Assembly (NCBI GenBank): GCA_907165065.1
Contig: OU015538.1
Coordinates: 18,119,165-18,183,164, forward strand
Reading direction: 5' to 3'
Length of the DNA: 64,000 nucleotides
DNA from: Caprimulgus europaeus
Lineage: Eukaryota; Chordata; Aves; Caprimulgiformes; Caprimulgidae
A program made the position numbers and the translations under genes. Below the pieces are notes generated by a model. The model searched no databases. It had not been told where the DNA came from and saw only the letters and a list, made by a program, of their open reading frames with translations. Shown here in pieces: positions 11,511 through 23,830 of the stretch (the stretch's first letter is position 1; every line of letters starts with the position of its first letter).

Positions 11511-14500
11511 TGAGGAAAACTTCAGGCAGAAGCAAGTTAGAAACTTCACAGTGAAGAGAAACAACCAGTAAGAACGAAAGCAACAATAACAGCAACTAAT
11601 ACTTTATGAAGAGTGCTATGATTCCTAGTCAGTGCAGCCACATTTTATTTTCCTGCAAGCAAGACTGTGGGTATAGAGGAAAGGAAAACACGGCTGGGTC
11701 TTGGCCCAGTATGGGACTGGGAAACAAATGGAACTTCCCCGAGAATGCTGTCCTTTCGAGTGAGCTTACACACTGGCTGGTTGTTAGAATCCTCCCTTCT
11801 GCTCAATGTCATTTAGCATCTCTGTCTTAATTTCCCTTTCCCCTCATGTCTTCTCACCTTCATATCACTAATTTAATTTTCTTGCCAGTAGTCTAATTTC
11901 CTCCTAACTCAACTTGCAAGTTCAAATGAATCATGTCATTTGCACAAACCCAGTGTTCACTCTGCTGTGGCTGCTGTTGCCTTTCCCTACAAGTGTCAAT
12001 CCATTCTCTTTAGATGGCAAATATTTTAGGTACAAATTATCTACACAGTCACAGTGGCTACTATTTCAGCATCACAATAATAAGCATGTTGAATAATAAA
12101 CCGATGAAACAGTTTAATCATGCCCCACAGTCATGCCAAATATATTTCACTTATAAGTTACATTAGAAAAAAAAACAAACAAACAGGTATAAATGACTGT
12201 GAGTGATTGTGGTCAAGTGTGCATTCTCATTTCTGTTAAAATACATCTCTGTAATGTACATCTGTGTAAAATTGATACAGGCACCACATTTCCATTACAT
12301 ATGAATTTTCTTTTGAAAGAAAAGCTGATCATACTGTTATTCACAATCAAAACACTGTACTAATACTTTCAAAATACTTATCCTTAGTAGGATCACAGTT
12401 TTACAACTGTGGTTTTTAATAATAAAATAAGGGTGCTGAATTTTTCTTTTTCTCTGAAGCAGACAGATTTGCCTTTCTAAAAAGAGAAAAAAACTAGAGA
12501 GAGAAGGAATTTGTATGCAGTGCATATATATATTTACATATGGATATCAGCTTAAAAATACAGAAATTGTTTTAACCTTTTATTTCTGTGAATAAAAAAG
12601 CATATACAAAAAACCACACAAGCTATATAAGCTTTAGGTTCCCGGATGTGGCAAAATATAACTCCCACTCCCCTGCGATTCTGGACACTGATATCCCACT
12701 ATGTCAGACAGCTTTGTGCTTGGTTTTTCTTTAAGAATAATGAATTTTAGGTTTATAGCTTGAGAATGAGGAGCCATCCTAGACATGCTAGCACTGTAAC
12801 CTCTGGAGGGAGAAGTCTGTGCCTTTTAATAGTTTTGTTGAGAGGCTTTAGCTTCTCTCATGATTTTTAACTTTCAATATTATTATTTTGAAATTACAGT
12901 AGTTGACTTAAAATCAAATACAACACTTTGTGTGTTCAAAAAGTGTTTGTGATAAGAGTAAAAAAAAAAATACAAGGCTCACTAAAATCCTGGTATTTCC
13001 AAAATTATTTTCCTGTGATCTTACTTTAATGATCTCCTTCATTTTTACAAGATATGCAGAGCTGAGAGCACATATACCACTCCACATTTTCACTGCTGTC
13101 ATAATGAAAAATTGTATTTACTGGGAAACGTGACGTTTTTTACCTTTTGACTAATTCATGGAAATCTCTTTTTTACTTGCAAATATTTGCAAAGTAAGAA
13201 TTGATACCTTTGCACAGATCTGCACTGTGAGGTGCTATGACACTTTGAAGTTCTTTGATCATTTTATTTAGTTTGTCACACTGCAGTCTGTTTAAATATA
13301 CTTGGGCATGTTGATAGACTTATAGAACCGGCTAGCAGGGCTCTCTGTGGAGTAGAATTCATTATTCTGGGATTGGATGTAATAATTAGAACAAAAGATT
13401 GGAAGTTAATAACAGGTATTTGCAAGTTTTACAACAAAATTTAAAACCAGGTGACATTCCAGTCACACCAGAATTCATAGCTGTCTTTCATGTCCTTAAA
13501 CAAATGGCAATGCAAATGAACTGTACACTGAAGGTAGATGGTGTCTCATACTGTCAGCGCTGCACTATTCATTTCATGACGTACATAAAATTCTTCATGC
13601 TGATGAAAAGATTTCTGCAGTGATTTCTGTGGAGCTCTTGGAGTAAACCACAAGGTCAGGACAGAATAAAGCAAGCAGTTAATGGTGAAACCTATCATCA
13701 TCACCAGTGAGTAAAGCTGGAGTCTTTTTAGATGGTTTCTGTGTGACGGGTGAGACTTGAAGAAAGACAGCCTTTGGCTAAAGGGACCCTGCTGGAATCC
13801 ACTGTGGAATATGAATAAACCACCTCTGCATTACTGAGAAATGTAACTGGTTTGTCTGCCAAACCATATGAGTAAAACAGTGAAAATTGTGCATTGACCT
13901 TCACAAATCCAAAGTCTTCAGATGTGTGATTGTGTAATTTTTTAATACTTTCAGATTGTAGGAATTGTATTTTCTCCACAGAGGTGCTATAATGAATATA
14001 ATGTGGTGTGCTGTGTGTTGCAATTTCTGTCAGACTGCGTATATAAATACATAAATACAGGAAGTATTTGCTTAAAGAGGTGCCAGCAGTGCTTTCTTAA
14101 ACTTGCATTTATCAGTGTTTAAAAGAGGAATAATTAACCAGACAGATTACTTAGCTGTAGTTACATACTTCATTGAAGAGCTCCAGGTCTTCAGCTCAAA
14201 ACTGTAAAATTAACTACCAGGCAGTTAAAAATATGTACCTATCACAGTATTTCATATTTAATGGAAATTCATCAGAAATCCATCAGTCAAAACAGACTTG
14301 TGCAGAAGAAGTATTATTCTGTCCCTTTCGAGTTCTTTTTCAGTCTCGGTGATAGCAATTGCATATCTGAACTAGCTGCTGTAGCTTTTGCCTTTCATGT
14401 AGCTAAGCTGTTTTCTGCCCTCTGAGAAACTGGTCAAACTCATTAGTGGAATTTGCTTTGCTTTGTTTTACCTCTGGTTGTACTATCATATATAGGACTT

Positions 14501-17500
14501 GAACAATTAGCCCAGAAGAAGTGTTAGACCCCGTGAAATGTCTCTTCGCTTGAAGAAAATAATATTTTTGCTGTTGCCACCATAAATTTGTTTCACATTT
14601 CATTTTCCTTTTGGCATGTACAAAAAGCAGCTTTCTCTTTTCCATAACAGAAATTGCTTTCTATTGTAGTAAATGCCTGACTTTCAATGCTTCCTGTGAA
14701 ACTGAAGGATTCCTTCTGCAGGGAAAATGTCTCATCTGAAAATGATTGCTAGGGTCTAATTTATAAACACGTGTCAACATGACTAATTGTAAGATGAGTG
14801 GTGAAGCTGATTATGTGCAGCATAATGCTGAATATCTTCACTGAATATGGCAACATATTTCAACTGTGGCAGTAACATCTCAAACCCTTTCTCACAGCAG
14901 GTCAGGAAAATAAATGTCATGCTGCTTCAGAATAAATGGCATTAATGGTTCTAAAATACATGACAACTGGCAAATTGATGTTTTTTCTCTTTAAGAACCG
15001 AGTCAGATTTTAAATATGTATTTCACAGTGGTCATAGTTTTTCTTAGAAAACTTTTCCATTTGCTTGCAATTTTGCTAGCACCTTTTTGCTTGTTTTTGT
15101 GTGTGTTTTCTTAGGCTCTTAGGACAAAAGAAAACACAATTCTTAAGGGAGAACTGAGATGCAGCTGTTCCTACTGTGGCATTGCAGTTAAACTACTGAT
15201 GAATACATATTCCCCAGGAGATGTATTTTCCAGGGAAATTTTCCTAATTCAGCATGAGTTAAGAAGAAGAAAGGGAAAATGAGAAAAGAAAAAATCCCAC
15301 CACATCCCCCCTGCCCCTGCAAAAAAAAAAAAGTTTCAGCTTCATGTTACTTTAGAAATAAACCTGAACAGATGTGATTCTATAGTGTAACAGTGGGAAG
15401 ACTGTCACCAGGTATCAAAGACTTGATAGAACTGACTCCAGTCTTGCTCCACTCTTTCCTTTAGCACCCTCAGTTTTATAGTGTCTCAGTACCTTCACCA
15501 CTCGTTGACTTCAGGAGAATTTGTAATTTTCACAAAATGTCTAAGAATTACACTATTCTTTTGGGTTTTGCATAGTTTTTCCAGAGGTGGTAAGTTAAGA
15601 ATCTGATGATAGAAATATGACAAGTCATTTTTTAAAAATCCTTTTTCTTTTGTTTCTAGAATACTTTTTCCTATTAATCATAGCTAAAATATTTTAAATC
15701 GAGTTAACATTCAGATGCTTTTCCTTATGCATGGTATTTCCTAACCATTCCCTTTTCTTTATAGCCTTTCAAATGAGACCTGTCACTCATTTCTCCCTTG
15801 TTGCTGTATGAACAAGATCATCTTGCATGCATAGAGATTGATACTCTTTGCATAGTCAATTTTATTGCACATTTAGGAGTCTGTAAACCTGTGTGACCTT
15901 ACTAGTAGCTGTGAGGATAAAAGTGTATTTTAAAATTATGGAGAAAAAAAAAGTCCAAACAACTATTCCTGTGATCTGCCCATGCAGGTGGGTTATAGTC
16001 TGTCTGATATAAAGGCATGGGAGGGCAAATGTAAGTGAGAGGAGTTGTGGTAGATCAAAAAAAGTGGTTGAGCATTGACAAATTATTGTACGTGGAAGTT
16101 CAGAGAAAGGATTTTGCAGCAGCACCATTCTGAACAAATCTTGTTCTCTCTAAACATGATTCCTTAAAATCTAAAATATTTTGTAGTAATACCTTCTCTT
16201 TTCAGATAAAAAGGCACTATAGGAGCTTTATCAAAGCTATAGTCTTACAAATTATTTTCACTTCTGGAATAGACTAGTATGATATTTACACATCAGTGCT
16301 ATTAAAATATAGCTTAGATTAACTCTCTGAATGTGCTAAAACCAAACCTCTGTTCTGCGGACTTTTCGAAAGCTATTACCAAAGGTACTCCAAAAGAAAT
16401 TCAACTTCTCAAAAAGTTTTCTTTTATTTCTCCTAACAAGCTATTGATAAAGAGCAGTGTACAAATTAATTGCCTGTTATAATATTTCATCTGTAGGGAC
16501 AATCAGGGAACATAAAATCTCAATAATTTCTCTGTATCTTGCAGAGTTAAGCTCTAACACTTTGCTTTGCCACCTGGATGGCTTGATAAAGTCCCAGGTT
16601 GGCATTTCTTTGCCTCATCAGCTTTCCATCTGCTTCTTTCTCTCATCTGAAAAGCATCTCTTCATTCTATACCCATGTTTTCTGCTTGTATTAGTGGTTG
16701 CTTTTTGTTTTAACCTTTTAATTCTATTTCATTCAAATGTAAACAAGCTAACTGTTCGGCTAAAAGGACAAAGAAGTTAATACTTGTTAATACCTGATTT
16801 TTTTACTACAGAGCACAGTGTGATTCATTCAGTAGTGGCTTTCAGTAATTCCTTCCAGGCAGAATAATTTATTACAGAATAGAAGTAATGTATAAAACTC
16901 AAAAACTTGCTATGGATAAGCTTTCAAAACTTCCTGCTTAGCTGAACATCATTAGGTTGGAAATCAGGCTGATAATCTCACAAGAACAGGGTTTATCCTT
17001 AATTTTTCAGTATTTATTGGTTGATTTTGGGCAGATTAAGATACCAGAAAACCAAAATACATGTTGAACTCCAGATTATAAAGGATGAAACCGACAATGA
17101 ATCCTGATGTACCTTCACATAAATAGAAAAAAGCTTTGGTAGCACTAAGGTAAAGTAGAATCTCAGCAGTCTGCCTGCCTGAACTGAGCATGTTCTTCCC
17201 AGGTCAGAAGGCACTTTTGGAGAGGTTCCACATGCACACAATGCAGCCTTCAGTTTCATACTTGAGCTCCAATCTGTATTGCGTGAAACACCTCTGCGAG
17301 AAGATAGGACTCAAATCTCACAGGGTCAGTGCTGCATCTAGAAGAGTTTCTGCAAAACCAGCTTGTGTTCTGGGGAAGTAATAACATGAATCTGTGTTTT
17401 TTACAGTGATCTGTGAATGTTTATATGAAAATATGATCCAAATAGAGTTAATGCTATACTTCCTTAAAAATTGAACTTTAAAGTACAGAAACACTAATCT

Positions 17501-19740
17501 AGAATCCTGTATTAATTACTTCTTTGTTATCAAAAAACCCACCCTTATAATTTATTAAGGGACTCTGCGTCTGGATGTTAGGAATGCATAACTACGCACA
17601 AGAAAATATTTCTCTATGTCACTTTACAAACAATTATAGGTATATTCATAGTGGACATCATCTTATAAGATCAGTAAGTCTAAAAGATTTAAATTAGTCT
17701 TGTGATCCCTGGTCCTTTAGGACCCAAACACCATGGTTTAATATTAAAAGAAAGATGTTCTTTAGCAGGTGCCTGATATTCCTTAGTCAGTGGACCATTG
17801 ACTTTCTCTCCATAAGTTCACTTTTTCTTCAGAGATCTCTAAGGCCCCGAACACATTAAAAGTCTCAGTAGAGAAAACCCCAATGTCTATTAAATTTAAC
17901 AATAACAAGTCCCCAGATGACAGCAATTAAGCTGCAAGGATTTGCAGACAGTTCATGTGGATGCCTTTTCCTTGTTTCATAGAGAAAGCACTCAGGCAGC
18001 AAAATAAAAATGAAAGGGAAATAAAAAGCAGAAGGTTTGCTCTAAACACACCACACCATAGAAAGCCCACTGCCTGTGGAACAGCTACTGAGACTGTACC
18101 CAGCAGAAGCATTATAAAACTGCATGGTGCAATCCTCTGCTCTTAACTCTTACCTGACAAAATATTTGCCACCTGAGAGGTAGATGCATTTCTTGCTTAC
18201 TAAGATCTTTTGGAAGTTGTACTTGTGTGTGCCTTGAGATGTGTGTGACACCATGTAAAAATTTATAGATCATCTATACTTCATATTTGCTAGAATCTGT
18301 AGCCACAGAAGAAGGCAAGAAGGCAGAGGTACTGCCAAAAATGTGCTTTCAGTCTGAGATTAAAAAAATATATATATTTTTCAAATTTTTGGGGAACATA
18401 ACTTGCTCACTCTGCAAAGTACTTTTACAGTTTGGTTCTGCTTGCTTGCTCAAGATCTCTTTTAAAAATAAAAATCCACTTCATGAAAAAATAATTTTCA
18501 TAATTATTATTTTATATGAGCTAACATAGTTTTATCCTTATGCATATGGAATGGAAAGTGGTTATTCTTGACTCTTGTTAGAGAGCTAGAATTAATTTCC
18601 CGCTCTTACAGTTACTATAGTAACTGCACTGGAAAGCACCTATTTGGATATTTTTATTCTGAAATAACTTGAATTTTCAATGTAACTTCAGCTGTTTCCA
18701 GAGTGGTGCATGTTAGAAGAAGAAATGCATGAGAGAAGAACATCTCACCCAAGTTGTATATTGATGTATACCAATAGCACTTTACATTCATATCCTGCCT
18801 TTGGCATAGCTTACTGAGGTAGTCAGAGTTCTGTAGGTACAGCCTACAGTGTAGCTGGAGAGGGGATATATGAGGATCAGTCACTTAAAGCTTTTCTTCA
18901 CTCTGAAAAAAAAAAAAAAATAAAAAATTAATTAGTCAGCTGAATTTGGCTAGCTTGAGGTGTAACTCTAAGAAAGACAATGGAGTGTAGAGGAACCTTG
19001 CCTGCCTTTATCTCATCTTGCTGATTTTTATGAAAATGATGCGTGATACACAATATCTAAAATTTTAATTCAAGGTAGACAAAGCTGAGACAAAGACATG
19101 TCTCCCACCCACACCAGATTTACTCAAAGAAAACAGATTATGTTGGAAATTATTTTGATTTTTTTAATATATCACCTTACAAACTGGATGGGATTTATCT
19201 CACCAGACCTGTTTAATAGCCATCTGTCTTGCTTTGTAAAGAGACAAGAAGGAACTTTTTACAGCTATACGCTTCATTTGGAAGTAGATTTTTAAGGGAA
19301 TATGAAGTCTGGAAACACTGGACACCAGCTTAGCTTACATGCCTGTTTTACAAATGAGATAAATTTGCACTTAGTGTACATAAAAATAATCAATTTACTT
19401 ATGAAACTAGTCATAGCTGTTGTGGAGAAGATTTAAGGGAAGAAATGGCCCTTCACACTTCTCAAGCACTGTGTTTTTCCTTCCTTTCATTTGAGAACCT
19501 GAGAAGTGTCTGTTACAGCACTATCTAAAATAATTATTCACTATTTTCTGTAAAGAATCCTTACACTAGGGAGGCAGATTCTGTCTCCTAGTCCTTTGAA
19601 GACATCAATTCTTTGTTGAATTGTAATGTGAAATAATTGTGCTTTCCAGTTTTTTATTTTAAAGACTTTTTCTAGTTAGGTAAAGAACTTTTTTTCACCC
19701 ATTCCATTCATTTATCAATTTAATTTTACACTCTGTTTTC
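11511..19740. other. Non-coding AT-rich sequence
   Basis: Eight kilobases without a recognisable gene. Many 60-110 codon open frames occur on both strands (for example 13399-13623 +, 16457-16780 +, 15862-16137 -), all lacking known domains or clear splice signals. A 15-base A run sits at 18906-18920. There may be a faint MIR-like patch near 19340-19420, too weak to call. Confidence 0.5.
18906..18920. repeat. Poly-A run (15 bases)
   Basis: Fifteen consecutive A followed by TAAAAAATTA. No element body is recognisable on either side. Confidence 0.9.
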
Positions 19741-19744
19741 AGGT

Positions 19745-19860
19745 TTACAGGTGTAGGCAATTTTCTCTACCATAATATCAAGTAATTTCCTAAAGTTATG
19801 TTTTATTAAGTCAGTGTTTGAAAATCTGGATTGTGTTTTCCTCAGATCTCAGTGAATAAA
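19745..19860 (-). mobile_element. MIR-like SINE relic
   Basis: The order of segments fits the reverse complement of MIR: 'tttacaggtgtagg' (the TTTACAGATGAGG part), then 'aagtaatttcctaaagttatg' (AAGTAACTTGCCCAAGGTCA), then 'agtcagtgtttgaaaatctgga' (the AGTGGCAGAGCTGGGATT region). The match is diverged but keeps the right order and spacing over about 115 bases. MIR inserted before birds and mammals separated, so surviving copies in birds are ancient and sometimes conserved as regulatory DNA. Confidence 0.55.
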
Positions 19861-20657
19861 TCTTTTCTTACTGAGTTCATTAGATTGTCTAGTTGAAATG
19901 TTATTTAAGCATCAATCCCATAGATAAACTGAAGATGGTTTTAGTAATAAGGAGGATGGAAAGGAATTTGAAAAAGCAGCTGTTCCCATACATTACCAAG
20001 AATCAGTATTTAAATCACAGCAGATGATAGTAGTTCATTCATTTCACAACCACACGTTAGGAGAGGTTATTTTGGAGATCAATGCTAAAAAAGTAAAAAC
20101 AATTCTTGAAAAAACCAAAAAAATCCACAGGTGTTCTTCCTGATTTTAATCTCATTGAGCATTTCTGGTTGTGTTGTTATAGTGGTTAAAGTTATTGTTA
20201 AAAATCCATTGTTAAAAATTCCTTTAAAACTTCTGCCTTTATTACTATTTTAAAGGAAGTTTAATTTTTCTGTCACTTCAGATGCTTTTAAAATCACGTC
20301 CTGGATTTGAAACTCAGTAGTAAGAAGGAGAAAAGTCTTTACTTTCAAGTATTTGGAGTCTGGTTTGGCTTCACACACACATTCAGAACTATGTTTTAGC
20401 TCCTCCCCACTTGTTTGTCTCTCTTCAGGGCACTCTTTGCTCTTGATCCTGTTGAATCAATACCAAATAGCAATTCACTATGAAACGGGGATTTAGAGAT
20501 CAGTCACTTGCTGATAGTGTGTTCAGCTAGATTGAAACCCAAAAAGCAAACTGATCCTCTTCTGTTTTAAAAAAGAAGTTGTTAATATACTTCAGAAAGT
20601 CCTCCTGTGTTGATCATGTCATTCTGTTTTTGGTTTTTTTTTCTTTTTTTGAAGTGA

Positions 20658-20765
20658 AAGTAGTTTTTGAGAAGAGACATGCATCTTACAGCATTCTTCT
20701 TATCTAGAACTAAGTAGTTTTTGAGAAGAGACATGCATCTTACAGCATTCTTCTTATCTAGAACT
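20658..20765. repeat. Perfect tandem duplication of a 54-bp unit
   Basis: Bases 20658-20711 and 20712-20765 are identical over all 54 positions. Each starts AAGTAGTTTTTGAGAAG and ends CTTATCTAGAACT. The unit is not simple sequence and has no known repeat signature. Identity of the copies means the duplication is recent, is being homogenised, or is an assembly artefact. Confidence 0.97.
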
Positions 20766-20867
20766 CTATAATTTTTTTTGTACCTATATCCAGAAATTGG
20801 TAGGAAAATTGTGTTAAACCGAAATTATTTTTTCAGTATGTTTTTGCTTCCTGAATTTTTTTAATAC

Positions 20868-20881
20868 TTTTTTTTTTTTTT
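20868..20881. repeat. Poly-T run (14 bases)
   Basis: Fourteen consecutive T, about 100 bases downstream of the 54-bp tandem duplication. Confidence 0.9.
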
Positions 20882-21002
20882 GTTAGCAAACATTTCATTA
20901 GCCATGTAATGGATTGTTATATTTTTAAGCTCTTGTAAGGAAATCAACAGACATAAAAGACTATATTCAGAAAGCTGCCAGGCAGAAAGAGATATTCCTC
21001 TC

Positions 21003-21080
21003 ATCAAATAGTTCAGTAGTTAGGGTACTCAGTTAGAAAATCAGAGAACAGGTTTTGGTGCCTACAGTACAATTACATTA
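21003..21080 (+). mobile_element. MIR-like SINE relic (5' part)
   Basis: The run 'tagttcagtagttagggtac' followed by 'cagttagaaaatcagagaacaggttttggtgcc' parallels the 5' tRNA-related half of MIR, where TAGTGGTTAGAGCACTG is followed by GGAGTCAGGAGACCTGGGTTC. The GTTAG...GTAC part also corresponds to the A-box-like region of a tRNA-derived SINE. Divergence is high and the 3' half is not recognisable. Confidence 0.5.
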
Positions 21081-21302
21081 GCCACTTGTGTTCCCCCTTT
21101 CCAGAGAGTTTTTTAAGGGTTATGTTATTACTGATAGGCATCTGGGAATGCTTGAGAAGATTCCCAAACACTGAGGCCAGTTGGCACAGATCAGCCCTAC
21201 CTCCCAAAACAAGGTGACTGCATGTGCATGCCCTTTTGAGAGTCATCACTGGAAAGCTCAAATCCCATTTTAGGCTTGGGAATTATTTGAGAGAGTGTAA
21301 AT

Positions 21303-21376
21303 TGGCCTAGGCCAGTAACATTCCCTGGATTATTTTAACAATGTACAGGACCGTATTTTATTTCCTGGGAATGTTA
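21303..21376. repeat. Palindrome and 14-bp inverted repeat (hairpin-forming)
   Basis: TGGCCTAGGCCA at 21303-21314 is a perfect 12-base palindrome. Immediately after it, TAACATTCCCTGGA (21316-21329) pairs with TCCTGGGAATGTTA (21363-21376) at 13 of 14 positions, leaving a 33-base loop. The arms carry ACATTCCC and GGGAATGT, which resemble inverted TEAD-type CATTCC sites. It could also fold as RNA into a short hairpin. Function is unknown. Confidence 0.8.
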
Positions 21377-22139
21377 TCATTAACTAGTATAGATGTAGCC
21401 ACAAATACTATTTGGAAGAAATTTCACTGCCAAAGCACTACATAAACATAATAGTCACTACTAATGAACAATTAGGATTGTGTATTTGATGGTTGATGAC
21501 AGTAGACATTGTAAAGTGCTTTGAAATCTAATAAGCTATGTAGAAGAGCTGTGTGATGTTATTTGTGAAAGTAAAAATATATGAGAGCTGCATTGCCGTG
21601 CCCTCGTTGCAAATGACACAAGTTCTTCTTTTGATGGTTTCTTTGTTAACTGCTTTTGCTCAGATCCCTCAGGATACTTTATCATTCAGCTTACAAACAT
21701 TGTTCCAAATGTTCTTTTTTTCCTAGCAAATGGAATAGCATGGAAATGAAGGCTTTGAACTGACAGTTGAATCTTCACATCACTGAGAACCTCATTATTA
21801 GTTTGCAGTAGCTTGTATGAAATTGCATCTTGATTGCACCAGTCGCACATGTGCATTTGAAACCCTGTAAATATGAAGCTAATTCTCAATATCAACCTTA
21901 GATTTTAGAAGAACCATGGGACAGATAAGGTTTCAGAAGCAAGTTAGTTGTTCAGCTATTGAGACTTCACACATGGTGATACTGAAATAAAATGGAAATA
22001 ATTTAATTGGAGTAAAGGGAAGGATTTATCAATGCTCGTTGAGCTATTCTTCCCCAGTGCCTGCATTATTATAGAAAGTACATATAAAGAAAGAACAGGG
22101 GTAAAAAAGCACTAACTGTATTTTACTACTACCTCCTTT

Positions 22140-22480
22140 AGCCCCATAGCCTTAATTAGAACAGATTTGCTCTTACATCAGAACTGTGTCTGTCCACCAA
22201 AGTCTTTGGTATGGCAATTATAGTAAGAGATCTCAGAACTCGGCTGATTAAGGAGATCTGTTTCTGTGAGCAAACATCGAGCATTTCTGACTCGGAATTG
22301 TGCATTACTGCGTAATTGACTGATACATAATACATAATCCCTGACCATTCGGATCCAAATGCCTTTGATCAGAACATAGATAACTCCGTTGTTTGTTCAG
22401 TATGCAAATGGTCAGTCTTCTTGAAGCTGCTAATTAAACAGTTCCTTTTTGTACCAAGGATATTGTTTGATGTATGTTTT
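22140..22480. promoter_or_regulatory. Candidate conserved noncoding element (enhancer-like)
   Basis: This block has no simple repeats, a mixed base composition with retained CpGs (for example in TCGAGC, CTCGGA, CATTCGGATCC), and dense transcription-factor-like motifs. These include an exact octamer ATGCAAAT at 22402-22409 (POU type), TAATTA-type homeodomain cores near 22154 and 22431-22437, and GTAATTGA at 22312-22319. In birds such texture within AT-rich deserts often marks conserved developmental enhancers, but conservation cannot be seen from one sequence. Confidence 0.3.
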
Positions 22481-23569
22481 ACCAGTTGAACCCATGTGTC
22501 ATACTTATGCTATGTATTCCATTCCCTTTGTTACCAAGTTGTCTTTTGAGTCAGCTTTGAATATCAATAAGCCAGCTGGCTGTTCCTCTCTGGTTGTTCA
22601 TAGTTAGGTATTATTTGTAATTTTTAGAAGTTCAAATATTTCTAAAGGGAATGACCTTTGAAAAATTAAAAACACAAGTGTTATTTTTGTAATGCCTTCA
22701 AAGATATGTTACAGTCCCTCACAGTGCTCTGGTTGGAAATAAAGCAGTTCATCATGCTGAGCCATCTTTGATAGAGGGGAAGAATATCAGTTTAGAGTCG
22801 TCTTTGTTTTCATACATCCCTTCCACTTGTATACAGTCTGCACACATGCTTTGGTGTGCATAATTGCACGGGACTAAGAGACATGATTTATTTGTCTGAA
22901 TAAAATGAACTGGTACAAATGCACACTAAATTATAAGTTAATTTGGTCCCTGTTTAGATAAACAGAACTGCTTCAAAATCCATTTGGTTTCTCATGTTTA
23001 ACAAGCCAAGTATTGCAGTTCACATAAATAAGCTTTTTTGGTTTTTAATCCTTCATTGAGAAAGAGATTGAGATCAAATAATAAAGGACTCTTAGTCAAA
23101 GAACAGTCACAGAAAATGTAATTGACAGGCCTTCTACATATGTAAGGCCCTGCTTCTTTTGAAATCACTGATATGGGTTGAAGCCCATAATATTCATCTT
23201 GTGGTCATATAAAGAGACTCCATTTAAGTGATAAGGGGCTTTCTGGTGATCCTTTGGAAAATTAAAAATAACAGATCTAATATATTAAATTTTATTAGTA
23301 CTTTTCAATTACCTTTCAGTTTCCGTTCATTAATCATGCATCTCCATGAACAAGATGATAAATTATATGTGAATACTCAAATATCATAATTTAAAAAGTG
23401 AATTTTAATAAGAACTCATGGCTGACATGAAATACCCCTCAGGAAAATGTAAAAAGTAGTTTTGATAGTTCTTCAAGTTTCTTTTATCTAAAGCATCATT
23501 GCTTTAAATCAGTAGCACAAGTGTCCGATTTTTATGTCTGATTATGTTTTTGTGTTTTTGAAAGAGAGT

Positions 23570-23830
23570 ACATATTACATTTTCTTGAGGAATTACAGCT
23601 GATACAGGAATAATGGTTATAGTTTCTGCATGACTGTTTACTTACAGTTGGGCTTGGTGAGTGGATCAATATTTGAAATAAGCACTACTAGCTCCATATG
23701 TTCACCTCCTACTTAAAGCATTCAGCAGGCAATTAATTACTCTTGTATATTGCCGGGTTTGATAGATAATGAATGATTTAGCTGATAGACTCTCCCTACC
23801 AATTCTGGAACTATGGCAATAGCATGAGTT
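23570..23830. promoter_or_regulatory. Candidate conserved noncoding element
   Basis: The segment around 23720-23800 combines GGCAATTAATTACTC (homeodomain-type core at 23733-23739), a CpG-containing TTGCCGGG, and GATAGATAATGAATGA, without simple repeats. The call rests on sequence texture alone. Confidence 0.22.

Noticed and set aside
13399..13623. 74-codon frame with protein-like composition
   Set aside because: No family recognised, no flanking splice signals, and the frame is short enough to be chance.
19340..19420. TTTTACAAATGAGATAA-like patch considered as a MIR core
   Set aside because: Only one short segment fits and the following order is not maintained.
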